From Strobilurus pachycystidiatus (lineage: Eukaryota; Basidiomycota; Agaricomycetes; Agaricales; Physalacriaceae), in assembly GCA_019915135.1 (NCBI GenBank), contig JAHLMK010000011.1:620001-684000 (forward strand): a stretch of DNA of 64,000 nucleotides, read 5' to 3'. Made by a program: the position numbers and the translations under genes. Below, piece by piece: positions 34,624-45,594 of the stretch. Position 1 is the stretch's first letter, and each line of letters begins with the position of its first letter. Under the pieces are notes generated by a model. The model did no database searches, was not told the origin of the DNA, and was given only the letters and a program-made list of their open reading frames with translations.

Positions 34624-35487
34624 ATGCCCCCCATTGGTCTATCGGTACGGGACAATGACTCGCAGACACCAAGCAGCTGCAAAACTCCTATAATCATTGG
34701 TGTTGTCGGAGGGGTTGTCGGGCTGGTTGTCATAGGTGTGCTATCTTGGATGGTCGCCAAGAAGATCACAGCGAATCGCGTCAAGGAGCGCCAGCAGGTG
34801 GCCGACCCCTTCCCATACGAGAATTGGAGGAGGAATATGGCTGGCACGGATGTCAACCGACCTCTTCTTCCAAGCGAGGAAGATGGGAAGGATGAGGCAT
34901 TTGACCCCAACAAGCTCGTTGCGAGGTCATGGACTATGTCCACAGATTATTCCAAGAATCTACCCATCGACCAGCCCGACCTTCCCTTCCTCCCGTCCCC
35001 TGCGCCGTACCTCGCATCCCCGGTCTCCGTACACACTCGCCATATGTACGACCGTAATTCATCATACGCAACCAATCCTCCCGTATCCCCAGATGCTTCT
35101 CAGCAACATCTTCCTTCATCGCCATCTCGATTCGGCAGGTCGCGTTCGCTGAGTCCCAAGTCTCTCCCGCGGCTTGTCATTCCACAGACTAAAACCCCAA
35201 CACCGCCTGGGTCGACCCCGCTCATCCTTCCTCCTCCCCCTTCCCTTACAGCGGCACGAAGTGTGCTGAACACAAATCAATCGCCCTCCATGACTTCGGT
35301 GACCACCTTGACAGCTCACCGACCCTTACCGTTACCCCCTGGTGCAATGGACACGAGCCGCGCCTTGGTCCCCAACCGTGCATTTTCCGTGCCATCTATC
35401 ACGGAGAGCCTCGATACAGTCCCAAATCGCGCACCAACCCCCGACCACCCGCATCACATCACCAATCCCAGAAGACAGTCATCATAG
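34624..35487 (+). CDS. Single-pass membrane protein with long disordered cytoplasmic tail
   Basis: The start at ATG 34624 (MPPIGLSVRDNDSQTPSSCK) is the only ATG in this frame; the frame is open upstream, so an exon with a signal peptide could be missing. One strong transmembrane helix (PIIIGVVGGVVGLVVIGVLS) is followed by KKITANRVKERQQ, a stop-transfer cluster. The rest, about 220 residues, is Pro/Ser-rich with repeated PSPAPYLASP-like, SRSLSPKSLP and PLPLPPG segments that could bind SH3 domains. The layout resembles fungal mid2/WSC-type or SKG6-like sensor tails, but the outside part is too short to judge. No family assigned. The single open exon is 288 residues. Confidence 0.65.
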   Translation: MPPIGLSVRDNDSQTPSSCKTPIIIGVVGGVVGLVVIGVLSWMVAKKITANRVKERQQVADPFPYENWRRNMAGTDVNRPLLPSEEDGKDEAFDPNKLVARSWTMSTDYSKNLPIDQPDLPFLPSPAPYLASPVSVHTRHMYDRNSSYATNPPVSPDASQQHLPSSPSRFGRSRSLSPKSLPRLVIPQTKTPTPPGSTPLILPPPPSLTAARSVLNTNQSPSMTSVTTLTAHRPLPLPPGAMDTSRALVPNRAFSVPSITESLDTVPNRAPTPDHPHHITNPRRQSS

Positions 35488-36541
35488 CATCGTCGCATAA
35501 CTTACCACACAAGCTTGGGCTCCAAACATTTGTATCATATCCTCATTCGTAGTCATACATCACCCTAGTTTTTGCATTATGATCGTAACGACGAATTTCG
35601 CCGTGCTTGCCAGTGGAAGATGCAGAGATAGCTATAGACGTTCTGAGTGGCATGATAGAATCAACTCGACGCGAGGCAGCCAACGGCAGCTGCCATATGC
35701 AAGCATGAGACGTATTACTTTGAAGCACCGCAAGACGAACCTCCGTGTCTGGTTGTCAAGATTACGGGTTTACAATCACACACTGAATTGCGGCGGACGA
35801 AGGATAGACCCATTCACCTATCTCAGGCCCTTACCAAGCCTCCATGAGGACGTCGATTTGCCCCGTCCTTCGCAGATCCGGATTCTGTATTAGAATCGCC
35901 TAGATCCCGCAAATCTTCATAGATATTTTGGTGGCGCTCGACCACCAATGCTTCACAAAGCGTCCAGAGTGCCAAGTAGCTGGTCCAGGAGCTAGGCCGT
36001 ATACACACCAGAGAGCTTAATAATAATATGTCCAAAAGGTCAATCTCGGTTATGTGAGATGTTTATCAGAAGTACATGCATGAGCGAGGCTCCCGAAAGA
36101 GAACAGGAAGTCGTGGCATGTGGACGAATCTGCAAGTTGCAGCCTAATGAAACATTGAGAATCGAGATTGATCATTCAAAGGCAATAACTCGACTAGGAG
36201 AATCATACACGGTCTTGATTGGCCGGGTTGAAATTTCAATTTGAATCAGTGGGTGTCATTGCGGCATGTATGGGAGTAGTGCGCGCAGGTCTCTAGACTG
36301 TATGCCGAGCTGAATAGTTGACTGAGTTAACCCCTCCGAATCGTCCGTCTTCGGGAGATCTTCTGCTAAGTAGCACAGCTGAGCTCGTGTAGGGCGCTCT
36401 GTTCCTAAAACGCATCGACTCCAAACAATAGGAGAGACTTGAAGGTGTAGATGGATGTGATGCTAAATGGTACAAATGTCATATTCGATCTAGATAGCAC
36501 TGTTACATAGCGATATGATGGATTAGGAGATACCACTCACT
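35488..36541. other. Intergenic, about 1 kb
   Basis: No supported gene, RNA or repeat. Short open frames at 35579-36244 have no family signal. Confidence 0.4.
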
Positions 36542-37423
36542 TTACATGAAGTCATCTTCCAGTTCCCGTCCTGTCTTTCGCGGCTCTTCATTCTCATCAT
36601 CATCTTCGTGGTCCCCGCTAAACAGCGTGTCATACGATCTGGCGGCCTTTTCGGCCTCCCTCTTCTTGGCCAGTTCTAGATCTGCTTTTTTCTACAAAGT
36701 CGTCAACGACATCCATCGAGTCTGGTAAGACGGCTATGGGCACCTTTTCAGCGACGGCAGATCTGCGCACGGCCGCCTCCTTCTTCAACCGATCTACTCT
36801 TTCTTGTTCGTGATCGACCTGTCGCTCTACTTTAGTCTTGTTCAATCGGTTGACAATGACGTTTTCGCGTTTGGCAATATGAACTGGTACGGTGTCAATT
36901 GGAAGACAGATGGGCCGTGTCTTGAAATACCTCTTTTGACCCGCTTGTCGTTGTGGAAGGAGACCTGGCCAACGGCCATGTCGCCAGTCTTCTTGAGATT
37001 GTCGGCAGGTGTGAATATTATGGTGAGGTTGTCCTTTTTGTTACCTAAGAAATAAGGATATATTCCGCGCGCGATAGATGATCTGACCTTCGATTGAGTT
37101 CGCCTTGACGAGCTGGCTGCAGTCCGTCAGCAGAACTTCAGGCATCGTGTCCCATGTCATAGAGTCCGGCATTCGCACATAGACGTGGGCCGAAGAGAGT
37201 TTGTCGACATGAAACCAGACGTCTTGCGGCCACGCGTACTTGATGAGTTCCTCGTCTGCGTTCGTCAGCAAATGCACCGTCGGCCGGCCATCCACTGACT
37301 TTCCACTTTATCGCGGCCCATGTAGATCGTTACAGGGGGGTTCACCGCTGGAAGCTGACCGTCAATTCATGTCAGAAAGCGCTTCTGTTAGCTCGCACCA
37401 GTCGAGGTGAAGAACAGGACCAT
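36542..37423 (-). CDS. CCDC25: CCDC25-type NFACT-R domain protein
   Basis: The start at 37423 gives MVLFFTST; a 51-base intron leads to [16 protein letters not shown], and another to [20 protein letters not shown] and [10 protein letters not shown], then [18 protein letters not shown]. This is the NFACT-R (DUF814) domain as found in CCDC25. Later exons read [39 protein letters not shown] and a Lys/Glu-rich coiled coil, ending GRELEDDFM at 36542. NFACT-R domains bind nucleic acid in ribosome-quality-control factors; the fungal CCDC25 homologue has no firm role. Protein length (about 210 residues) matches the family. At least five exons, all splicing in frame where checked. Confidence 0.9.
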
Positions 37424-37676
37424 CACGACTCTGAGGTAGGATCAGCGTGAGGGCACGAGCCAAGAGGTGTAACCCTAACCCGGGCTCTCGCATGCAATCA
37501 GGAGCCGAGGGTCCAATGGCAATAATCCTGGCTGCCATATTTTGCCCGCGAGATGCCAAACTCAAATCTTATTACGCCGAACATGAGAGCGAGCTTGTAT
37601 TTATGTCAAGATACGCGTGCCAGATTGAAGACGCGTCCCGAACGCGCCAATTTATATCAGACGCGTGCTGTAAGGG

Positions 37677-38704
37677 CTAAGAGCAGTATTCAAAGCTATA
37701 GTCCAATCCAACCTCTGTACCCGCAGAATTCTTCTTCGCGCGGATGACCCAGAACTGCTTCTCGTACATCTGGCCCGAGCCATGCCCCTTTCTCTTGTAA
37801 AGATTGCTGAAGGAGACACGGATATTGAACGAAGCATCAAAGATCTCAAACACGGTCCCGCTGTGATTAGACTTTGTCCAGCACCGATGCATCTTTATTG
37901 CGCCAGACAAAGAGGCAATGCCGCATCCCCCTCCTCCTTCGATCGAAAGGTTGGCCGTGAGACCAGGCTTTCCTTCTGCCACCTTGATGCCGCTAAGAGA
38001 GAGGTCGTAGTCCTCTTCAGACATTGGATCGCAGAGCCCTCGTGCTGTAAAAACACCACTGAACGGCGACTCCGAGACAGTCATTCTGGCACTGAAGTCA
38101 GGCTTGGCCTGTAACCTCTTCATAAACTCCCACAGATTGTCGAACTGTGGCGAGCCTGTGTCGTAGCCAGCTTTCAAGACTGGCAGGCTTTTGGCGTAGA
38201 GGTCAAATTTGCCCGCCATTATGTATGGCTCGGTGACCTGAGAAACGCGTTGACAAATTGTACATGTTGGGAAAGACTCCGGCCGCGGAGCAGCGCAATG
38301 ATAGACGACATACGTTAGATGAGTTCTAGGAGTGCAACAGTCAATTCAGGCCGCCCAAGACATTAAACTCGCAAAGTCAGGCCGACCTTATCTTCAGACG
38401 CCTTTGAGGGCTTTCCACGTTTCGCCGGACGCGTATCAGACGCGTCGTCGTCGTCGTCAGTGTAGTCCTCCGAGTCCTCTGATTCTTCTTCCTCCTTCTC
38501 CTCATGAAGCGAAGCACGAGGACGTTTTTTGCCAGCTTCCTTTGCTGATTCAACAGCGGCTTTGGGCACGGCAGATGACTCTTTCGGAGGGCCCGCCGCC
38601 GCTACTTTCGTACTGGGTTTCAATTTCTGAGAAGACAGGACGTCAGGGAGCAGCAGACACTGTCAAGAGAGTCAAGTCGAAGGCAGTCAACTTACTTGGG
38701 GCAT
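37677..38704 (-). CDS. Unknown protein, paralogue A (charged tail plus beta-rich domain)
   Basis: The start at 38704 is a 9-base first exon (MPQ) followed by an intron, then KLKPSTKVAAAGPPKESSA and an alternating basic/acidic tail (EKEEEESEDSEDYTDDDDDA, KRGKPSKASEDK). After a second intron the folded domain begins MAGKFDLYAKSLPVLKAGYD, then GLCDPMSEEDYDLSLSGIKV, GAIKMHRCWTKSNHSGTVFE, FDASFNIRVSFSNLYKRKGH and FWVIRAKKNSAGTEVGLDYS, ending at 37677. It is clearly paralogous to the gene at 41231-42216 (shared GKFDL, FCDPMS-type, KRKGHG and FW.IRA). The tail looks nuclear or histone-like, but no known domain was recognised. The two paralogues flank aminopeptidase P on the same strand. Confidence 0.7.
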
Positions 38705-38989
38705 GTTGACGGTGCAGACACAGGAGAGACAGCAGGGCGGCTTTTGACTAGGTAAGTAGGTTGAAGCCACGACCGGTATCGATGACTGACCACCCTACTA
38801 CTTAAGATCATTTACAATTGACCATTGCTCCGCCAGAGGGGTGAACTGGGTAGTAAGTAGAGGAAAGTGGCGATCATGCCAAGCTTGGCATACTGTTTCT
38901 GGACGAAACATTGCCCCATTCCGCATCACCGGGACACTAAGCCTGTTGAGGATTCCATTTCGTGGTATATATGCAGCAAAAATGGGGCG

Positions 38990-41028
38990 TTAAGGCGACT
39001 TCAACGGGGCGCACTCCCTGTCCAACCACTCCAAGGCCCATTCCCTCTCCTTGTCATCGGCACACCCCGTGCTGATACCCCATCTAACTTCATCCCTGAC
39101 CTGTTTGTGATATGCATCCACCCATGCAATCTCCTCCGACGACAGCAGGTCGATATCAATCAAAGCGCGACCAAGCGGGCACATAGTGACGCGCTCAAAC
39201 CTGAGGAATGCCTTGAGATTAGGCACAGGCTGCACAAGAACGATATTCTCGATCCTGATACCGAAGCCCTCTACATCAGCGGTCGCAGGGCGATAATATC
39301 CCGGCTCGTTGCTGACGGTCATGCCCGCCTCGAATGGCGTTTCGTTGTACGCAATGCGTGTACCGATACCTTGCGGGCCTTCGTGCACACACAAGAAATG
39401 GCCAACGCCGTGTCCTGTGCCGTGTTTGTAGTCCAGTCCATCTGCCCATAGCGGACGGCGCGCCCAAGAGTCGATGACATAGCCTGTCGTTCCCTCTGGG
39501 AAGACCGCGGTGTCGATTGCTATATGTCCTTGCAGGACCCTAGTGAACGAGCGCTTCACGTCCTTCGGGGGCTCGCGCTCGCTGAACCACCACGTACGCG
39601 TGACATCGGTCGTCCCGTCCAGATATTGCGCGCCGGAATCGCACAGATAAACTTCGTTGTCCTTGTCGATGATTCGGCTGCCTTCCGTGGGTGGCATGTA
39701 ATGCACAATCGCGGCGTTTGGACCCGAACTCGAGATCGTGGGGAAGGAAAGCCCCTTGAAGTGTGGCAAAGATGCTCGGAACGACTCGAGTTTAGACGCG
39801 GCGTCGTATTCTGAGATAGGCTCTGAGTATGCAGCGAGCCAAGCGAAGTAACGGCAAAGGGCGACACCGTCGCGGATGTGGGCAGCCCGGAAACCGTCAA
39901 GTTCGGTGTTGTTTTTACGGGATTTGAGAAGCGCGATCGGTGATGGGGTAGGAGGAGAGGACGCGGCAATGGCAAGAGATGCAGAGGATGGAATGATAAT
40001 GTCTGTGCATGTCTCAAGGTATGAGTAGAAGGTCTCATACGGCTTTATGGTCACTCCAGGCAGATCCAAGTCATCCTGTTGGATAAATAGCACCACTTCA
40101 GAGGGATGGACGACTGCGAATGCGAAGAAGACAGGGTTGAAGTCGATATCGCTGCCGCGCAGGTTGAACAGCCATGCAACCTCGTCTAAGGCGGTCACAG
40201 CCAAGCTCTTGCCTTTCAAGCCATCCCGGACCCTGCGAATCTTGTCCAGATGACCTTCGCCGGTGTACTCTTCGCCCAGACGCCACACCGGCTGGTTGGG
40301 ACGTGCAGGCCTTGAAGAGCCCCATACCTCGTCGACCAGGTTATCGCGGACGCTGACCAGTGGGAGTTTCTCACTTTCCGATGCAGTGACAAGGCGTGCG
40401 TCGACCCCGACCTTTCGATTTGAATCGAAATTCTCCTTGACCCAGTCTCCCCAAGCTTTCACTCCCTTGTCCCCTTGTTTCTCCAGTTTCCAGTTCGTAT
40501 CCAGTTGAGCCGCCGCCTGGACCCAATACCGCCCATCAGTCCACAGACGCGCCTGTCAGGCAAGAGTCAACGCGACATGGCGAGAGTATGACGAGAGATG
40601 CACCTCCGTGCGTGTAACAACCGCCGTCCCCGCGCTACCCGTAAAGCCACTGATGAATTCCCGGCGGAGGTCGCAAGGGGCGGGATATTCGGAACCGTCT
40701 GCAGCGTATCAGCTCAAACCCTGCTGGACGAACACCAGTGCCTACGTTCATCAGCACTCGGTATCACGTAGGCTTCGACGCCTGACTTCTCCATGAGCTC
40801 TCGTAGAGCCGCAAGACGCTCTGTTGTGTCCACGGGCATCACGTCTACGCCGTCTGTCTCGAAGGCAGGAGATGGCTCAGTCTCGACGCGGATTGTCGAA
40901 TATGCGAGGCGTGTCGTCAATGGCCTTCGATGAGGGTGGAATTGTCCTCTGGGAAAGGAGATACGCTTGCAGCCAAGGGACCTGCTGGCAATCCGATAGA
41001 GTGTGGGTGCCAATCGGATCTGGAGCAT
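38990..41028 (-). CDS. Xaa-Pro aminopeptidase (aminopeptidase P, M24B)
   Basis: Releases the N-terminal residue from peptides with proline second. The start [20 protein letters not shown] with an Arg-rich, acid-free leader suggests a mitochondrial form, with a possible second start further in. The creatinase N-domain has [20 protein letters not shown] and, after introns, [12 protein letters not shown] and [15 protein letters not shown]. The catalytic domain has [22 protein letters not shown] sequence (two metal-binding Asp), [20 protein letters not shown] (His), TVSNEPGYY (Glu) and GIRIENI (Glu), so all five metal ligands are present. The stop follows ECAPLKSP at 38990. About 620 residues, as expected. 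Introns cluster at 40500-40750. Eukaryotic M24B family, two-Mn enzyme. Confidence 0.92.
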
Positions 41029-41230
41029 GTGCCACCAGGTCTTCTGTGAGAGTCGTGGTTGCCTGTTTTCGGAGGTACTCCGGCAGCTCGCGTCTTGACT
41101 TTATACTTCATGACGGCCTACAGTTTCTCAGCTGGATGTTTGCCTCAATGCATTCCAATTGCTACAAAACAATATTTGCTCGTCTACTCGATATCACACA
41201 TGCGTCTGTTACAGTCAACCTCTCTGGCAA

Positions 41231-42216
41231 TCAAGCTATATCCAATCCAATCTCCTTCCCGGACGCATCTTTCATCGCGCGAATTGCCCAGAATGTCAAT
41301 GAGGCGTGGTCTCCGTCTCCGTGACCTTTCCTACGATATAGCGCACTATAAGAGACGCGGACGGTGAAGGACCCCTGAAATATTTCCAAAAGCGCATTAT
41401 CAGCGTCGGTGCTGGACCAGCAGCGCTGCATCTCAATGGTCCCAGACGAGCTTCCAACGCCACAGCCGCCATTGACAAACAGTTTTGCTTTCAGCCGAGG
41501 CTCAGGCTTCTCCGAGAACACGATGTTTCCCATTGTGATGTCGTAGTCCTCGTCGGACATGGGATCACAGAAGCCTGGCAAGCCGAAAGCACCTTGCCTC
41601 TGATCAGACGCGACTGCCATTTGAGCGGTACGGTCAGATTCGGCCTGAAAGTTCTTCATGAGGGTCAGAAGCTCCTTGTAAATGGGCTCTCCATTCTTCT
41701 CAAGAGAGGCAAAGCATGGCAGCTCTCTGGCAAAGAGATCAAATTTGCCGGACATATCGTAAACAGCAGCGGGAGCAGCAGGTTTGACCTTGAACGCGTG
41801 AAGTGAATGATTGATTCGTTGAGCAATCAGGAAAGGCGATTACCTTGGCTTTAGCCGTAGAAGACCCCTTGACGGTACTCTTGACATTTCTCTTTTGAGT
41901 GTTGTCCTCCTAGATGGCGGGAATCAGTGTCCGGAATACAAAAGGGAGTGTTTCCTCACCTCCTCGTGAAGTAGAGCACTCTTCGTGGCCGCAGAGGATT
42001 TAGTGCGCTTGGGCGGAGGAGGGGCATCCTCCTCGCTACCAGATCCGGCCTCTGAAGGGGTAGGGGAGCGGCGACGTTTATCTCCAGCCTTCTTAGGCGC
42101 GGCCTTCTTAGCTGATGCCTTGTTCATGGCGGATTTGGGTTTCATGGTGGCTTTCTTCTAAGTAGCCGTCAGCACCAGAGATGTTGAAAGACGAAGGCTG
42201 GGCTCACGGGAGGCAT
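41231..42216 (-). CDS. Unknown protein, paralogue B (charged tail plus beta-rich domain)
   Basis: Same gene plan as the paralogue at 37677-38704: a 9-base first exon (MPP), then KKATMKPKSAMNKASAKKAA, the linker RRRSPTPSEAGSGSEEDAPP and PPPKRTKSSAATKS. A Lys-rich exon (EDNTQKRNVKSTVKG) then leads into the domain MSGKFDLFARELPCFASLEK, PGFCDPMSDEDYDITMGNIV, GTIEMQRCWSSTDADNALLE, FQGSFTVRVSYSALYRRKGH and TFWAIRAMKDASGKEIGLDI, stop at 41231. Domain identity to paralogue A is moderate, so the duplication is not recent. The basic Ala/Lys/Pro tail resembles linker-histone tails. Function unknown; probably nuclear. Convincing as a gene from the conservation between the pair. Confidence 0.7.
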
Positions 42217-42624
42217 GGTTGGGCGGTTGAGGGTGAATGGCAAAGACAAGGCGAAGAAGCCATTGGTTTTTATACAGTTGACGAGTTGCCCAGGCCACGG
42301 ACAACCAAAGAAGAGCCGTCAGACGTCACAAGGATGGCCCGAGTCGTTGCCTTGTGAGGCTTTTGTGTCCTTTTGTGTCTCACCAGAATGGTCATGGTCA
42401 AAGGAATAGCTTGGCTTGACGTTCAAGTACATGATCGGCGGTCAACGTGACTCTTTCCTTCCATCACCGCTTTTTCCTGCTTTTCCTCTGCACTGGACGA
42501 CTCCCTAGACGACACTGTGGCTACCCCTTACTCGGTCCGGTTTGCCACCCGCACACGATACGTCCATCGTCCACTCTCCGTGACCGTGTCCGAGACCGTC
42601 ACTCGAGTGCTCACCAGCTTGATC
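42217..42624. other. Intergenic, divergent promoters
   Basis: Between paralogue B (minus, start 42216) and the PUS9-type gene (plus, start 42625). The plus frame is open from 42517 but has no ATG before 42625. Confidence 0.45.
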
Positions 42625-44754
42625 ATGACCACTTTATCCGATGTCGAGCCAAAAGCACCACCGGTCCCGCCTGGCCTCCGGAAAATACCGCCGTACTGGT
42701 ATCCCTACAGCACATACGCGAAAGAGAGATGGATTGGCAGAGAAATCCTGGAGGTAGTCTCGACGGAATTCAGAGATCGGTCCATGGAGTACTATGTGCG
42801 TGTTGTTACTGTCTATTCTCCTGTTCCTCATCTTCTCACAGAGATACGCGCTCGACTCTGGTGTAACGACCTTAAATCGCAAGATTGCCCAGCCAGACAC
42901 CATCATACGAGACGGAGACCTCATGGAGTATGTTTTGTTACCACCTAATTAGCAGTCATGGTCATACAACTCTCTTCCAGGAATGTTGTACATCGGCACG
43001 AACCACCAGTCACGTCAACGCCAGTCAAAGTTATATTCGAAGACAAAGAGCGCGGTTTCATTGTTGTGAACAAACCTGGAAGCATCGTTCGTCCGTCCGC
43101 AAATCATAGCCCGCGCTGCATTTTCCTGACGAGATCATCAGCCTGTACACGCTTCGGGACGATACTATAAAAACACACTCGTCGAAATCCTCACCAGTGA
43201 CTTCGGATACGAGAAAGTTTACAGTCAGTCCCTCGATACTCTTCCCTAGTGTTGCTGCTCATAGAATACAGCCGTCAACAGATTGGACAGATTGACTTCC
43301 GGGCTTCTGATTCTTCCTACGAATGTGGACCGTGCCCGGGCTCTGACCAAAGAGTTCACAGAGGGCAAAGTTCAGAAGGAATATGTTGCCCGCTGCAATG
43401 GCGAATTTCCAGCGTAGGCTCTAGCGATCGCAGCCGGTCGTGTGCAGCTAACAAAACGTCTTAGAGGAGAGGTGGTCTGCGAAGAACCTTTACTCACCAT
43501 TGACCGTCAAATGGGACTTAACATCGTTCATCCTGAGGGCAAGGTACGAGTCATTTACTTTGCTTTCTTTCTCTCCCCTTAAACACCCATCTAGCACGCG
43601 AAGACAATTTTCAATCGCATCAGATATGACCCAGAGACAGACAGCAGCGTTGTTCATTGTGAGTCTGGCGAGCTATTGTGCGTCAGTTTCTGACGAATGT
43701 TAGGCAAACCTGTCACCGGCAGATGTACGTTCCATTCATTGATGCGATGAACTTGTCTGAAAGCAGGCATACAGCTCATCAGATCCGTGTACATCTGCAA
43801 TTTCTTGGGCATCCCATCGCGAACGATCCGGTCTATTCTGAGAGTCAGATATGGGTATGTCAGCGTCTGTTATCGATGACACTTCGCTCAAGAATACATA
43901 TAGGGCGAAAAACTTGGTAGGGGCGGTGTCGATCTGATACCCAGCGACGAGCGTGCGGCGCCGGCCCCACCTGAACATCTCAAAGACCAAACGGTTCTGG
44001 GTGGAAGTCCTGAATCACTGTCCAAAGATGAAACCGTCGAGGATGGTAGCTCTGCAGTAAAACTTCTTCCCCGAGAGACAGGTCAAGATATTGGAATGGG
44101 GTCACCCGTGCCTCTGTCCAATGAGGCTGTTGGTATCATCACTCGTCTCAGAAACATGAAGGTCATTTCAATGTAACGCGATACAAATCACCCTATCTGA
44201 CGCATCTTCAGGATCAAGCCGAGGACTGGGGTCGTTGGAGAGATGTCGTCTTCCGCGCGAAGGAGCCCTTACGTCCGCCTCATTGGGAGCTGAAAGCACC
44301 ACCGCCAAGAAACAAAAAGAGAAAAGGCAAAACCGAGTTTGTGGATGAGTCGCTGAACACGTTCCGCGCGGGGGCACCCTCGACGGCTACCATCGAGGCG
44401 TCGCCTTGCTCTGTACCTCTCTCTGACGCCGCAGAGCCTATCTTGCAGCCTCCAGAGACGCCAGAGGAGAGTCTGGTCTCTACACCGGTACCAGAGCCAG
44501 AACCAGAACTAGAGCAGTTGTCTGTGTCACAGGCAGTAGATCGAGCGAAAGAGCTGGCACCAGACGTCCCAGTTCCGCTGATCGAGGGCGGTGAGAACTA
44601 CTGCCCAGAGTGTTACCTCCCACTCCATCCGGATCCCAAGCCGGAAAAACTATACATCTTCCTGCATGCCTTGAAGTATACCACACATCTGGGTTCGTTC
44701 CAGACGGAGATGCCGGAATGGAGTGAACCGGGCTGGTCTTGGGATAGATCTTAG
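42625..44754 (+). CDS. PUS9: tRNA pseudouridine synthase, RluA family (PUS9 type)
   Basis: Converts uridine 32 of tRNA to pseudouridine if it is a true PUS9. The start [20 protein letters not shown] is followed by [36 protein letters not shown] (S4-like part), [19 protein letters not shown] and, after an intron, [17 protein letters not shown]. The catalytic loop [14 protein letters not shown] contains the active Asp. Then [39 protein letters not shown] and [20 protein letters not shown], the RluA signature. The C-terminal extension carries a [20 protein letters not shown] and LHALKY motif seen in fungal PUS9/RIB2-type enzymes; no deaminase domain follows, which argues against RIB2. The start lacks a clear mitochondrial leader. 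About nine exons; stop at 44752-44754. Confidence 0.88.
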
Positions 44755-44920
44755 TCTTTCATTATATTTTTTCTTGACCGCACCTTTACATGGAGTATAG
44801 ATATAATAGAACTCTACACTGCTTCGTGCGTTGGTGATAAAGAGTCTGGCAGCTTTCATGTGTGAAATATGTACGTCTTTCCAGAAGCAATGCGACTGTG
44901 ACTTTTACTTGTAGGCAGCT

Positions 44921-45036
44921 TAGACTCGAACCAGTATCACTGCCACTGCCAATCAGTAACGCCGAACCGGGTCACTCGATCGACTATCATCAGCTCTATC
45001 ATCGAGTTCGGCGTTACTGGTACTGGTTCGAGTCTA
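44921..45036. mobile_element. 116-base foldback MITE with 9-base target duplication
   Basis: The left terminus TAGACTCGAACCAGTA and right terminus TACTGGTTCGAGTCTA are perfect 16-base inverted repeats. A second inverted pair inside, CAGTAACGCCGAAC (44954-44967)/GTTCGGCGTTACTG (45006-45019), extends the hairpin with a 17-base insertion in the left arm. The flanks are an exact 9-base direct repeat TAGGCAGCT at 44912-44920 and 45037-45045. Nine-base duplications are typical of Mutator-like elements. There is no coding capacity; it is a non-autonomous element 3' of the PUS9-type gene. Confidence 0.85.
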
Positions 45037-45045
45037 TAGGCAGCT

Positions 45046-45594
45046 TGTTGTATGGTGGTTCGTACGGGGACATGTCGCTACCGGAACAAGAAGCAACGGT
45101 TGCTTGTACATCGATTCACTACTCAAGGAAACTACTATACTTATCGAATTGACGGTCAACTCATCGGAAGGCCTATTCATTATCAAGTTTAAAGTGCGCA
45201 TCAATGTACCTCAATCTCTGCCTTCTCTAGCGCGCGCAGTACTGTCGACCGCTCGTAGGCCTGCACATTGAACAGAAATCATACGTGCCTTCTTCATTGT
45301 GACAATCGTCGAAGCCATAATTCGCTAAAAGAAACATCCAGGTGAAGTCGTGCACTGCAGGAGCCTGAGGTGTGCTATCAGTTGGCGTTGCGAAGGGCGA
45401 AAGACCCAAAGATGACTGCGAGGGGAGTCGACGAATAGTAACAAGGCTTTACCGGAGCATAAGGAGAAACTCTCACGAGATAGTGCTGACCTCGGGAACG
45501 AGAGAGACGAGCTGAGGTGCGTGCTGCGCAAGCCTAGCTTGTTATTGATTTCTACTCTGATATAAAATTGATGATAGAAGAGACTGCGATATGA
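45046..45594. other. Intergenic with possible minus-strand exon
   Basis: A minus-strand frame at 45227-45400 (LGLSPFATPTDSTPQAP, DFCSMCRPTSGRQYC) follows a possible intron and an upstream piece RSTHLSSSLSFPRSALS, but no ATG is found. It could be a small or broken gene; not annotated as coding. Confidence 0.3.

Noticed and set aside
45021..45036. tRNA B-box-like GGTTCGAGTC
   Set aside because: It is part of the perfect 16-base terminal inverted repeat of the MITE; no A box or cloverleaf arms are present.
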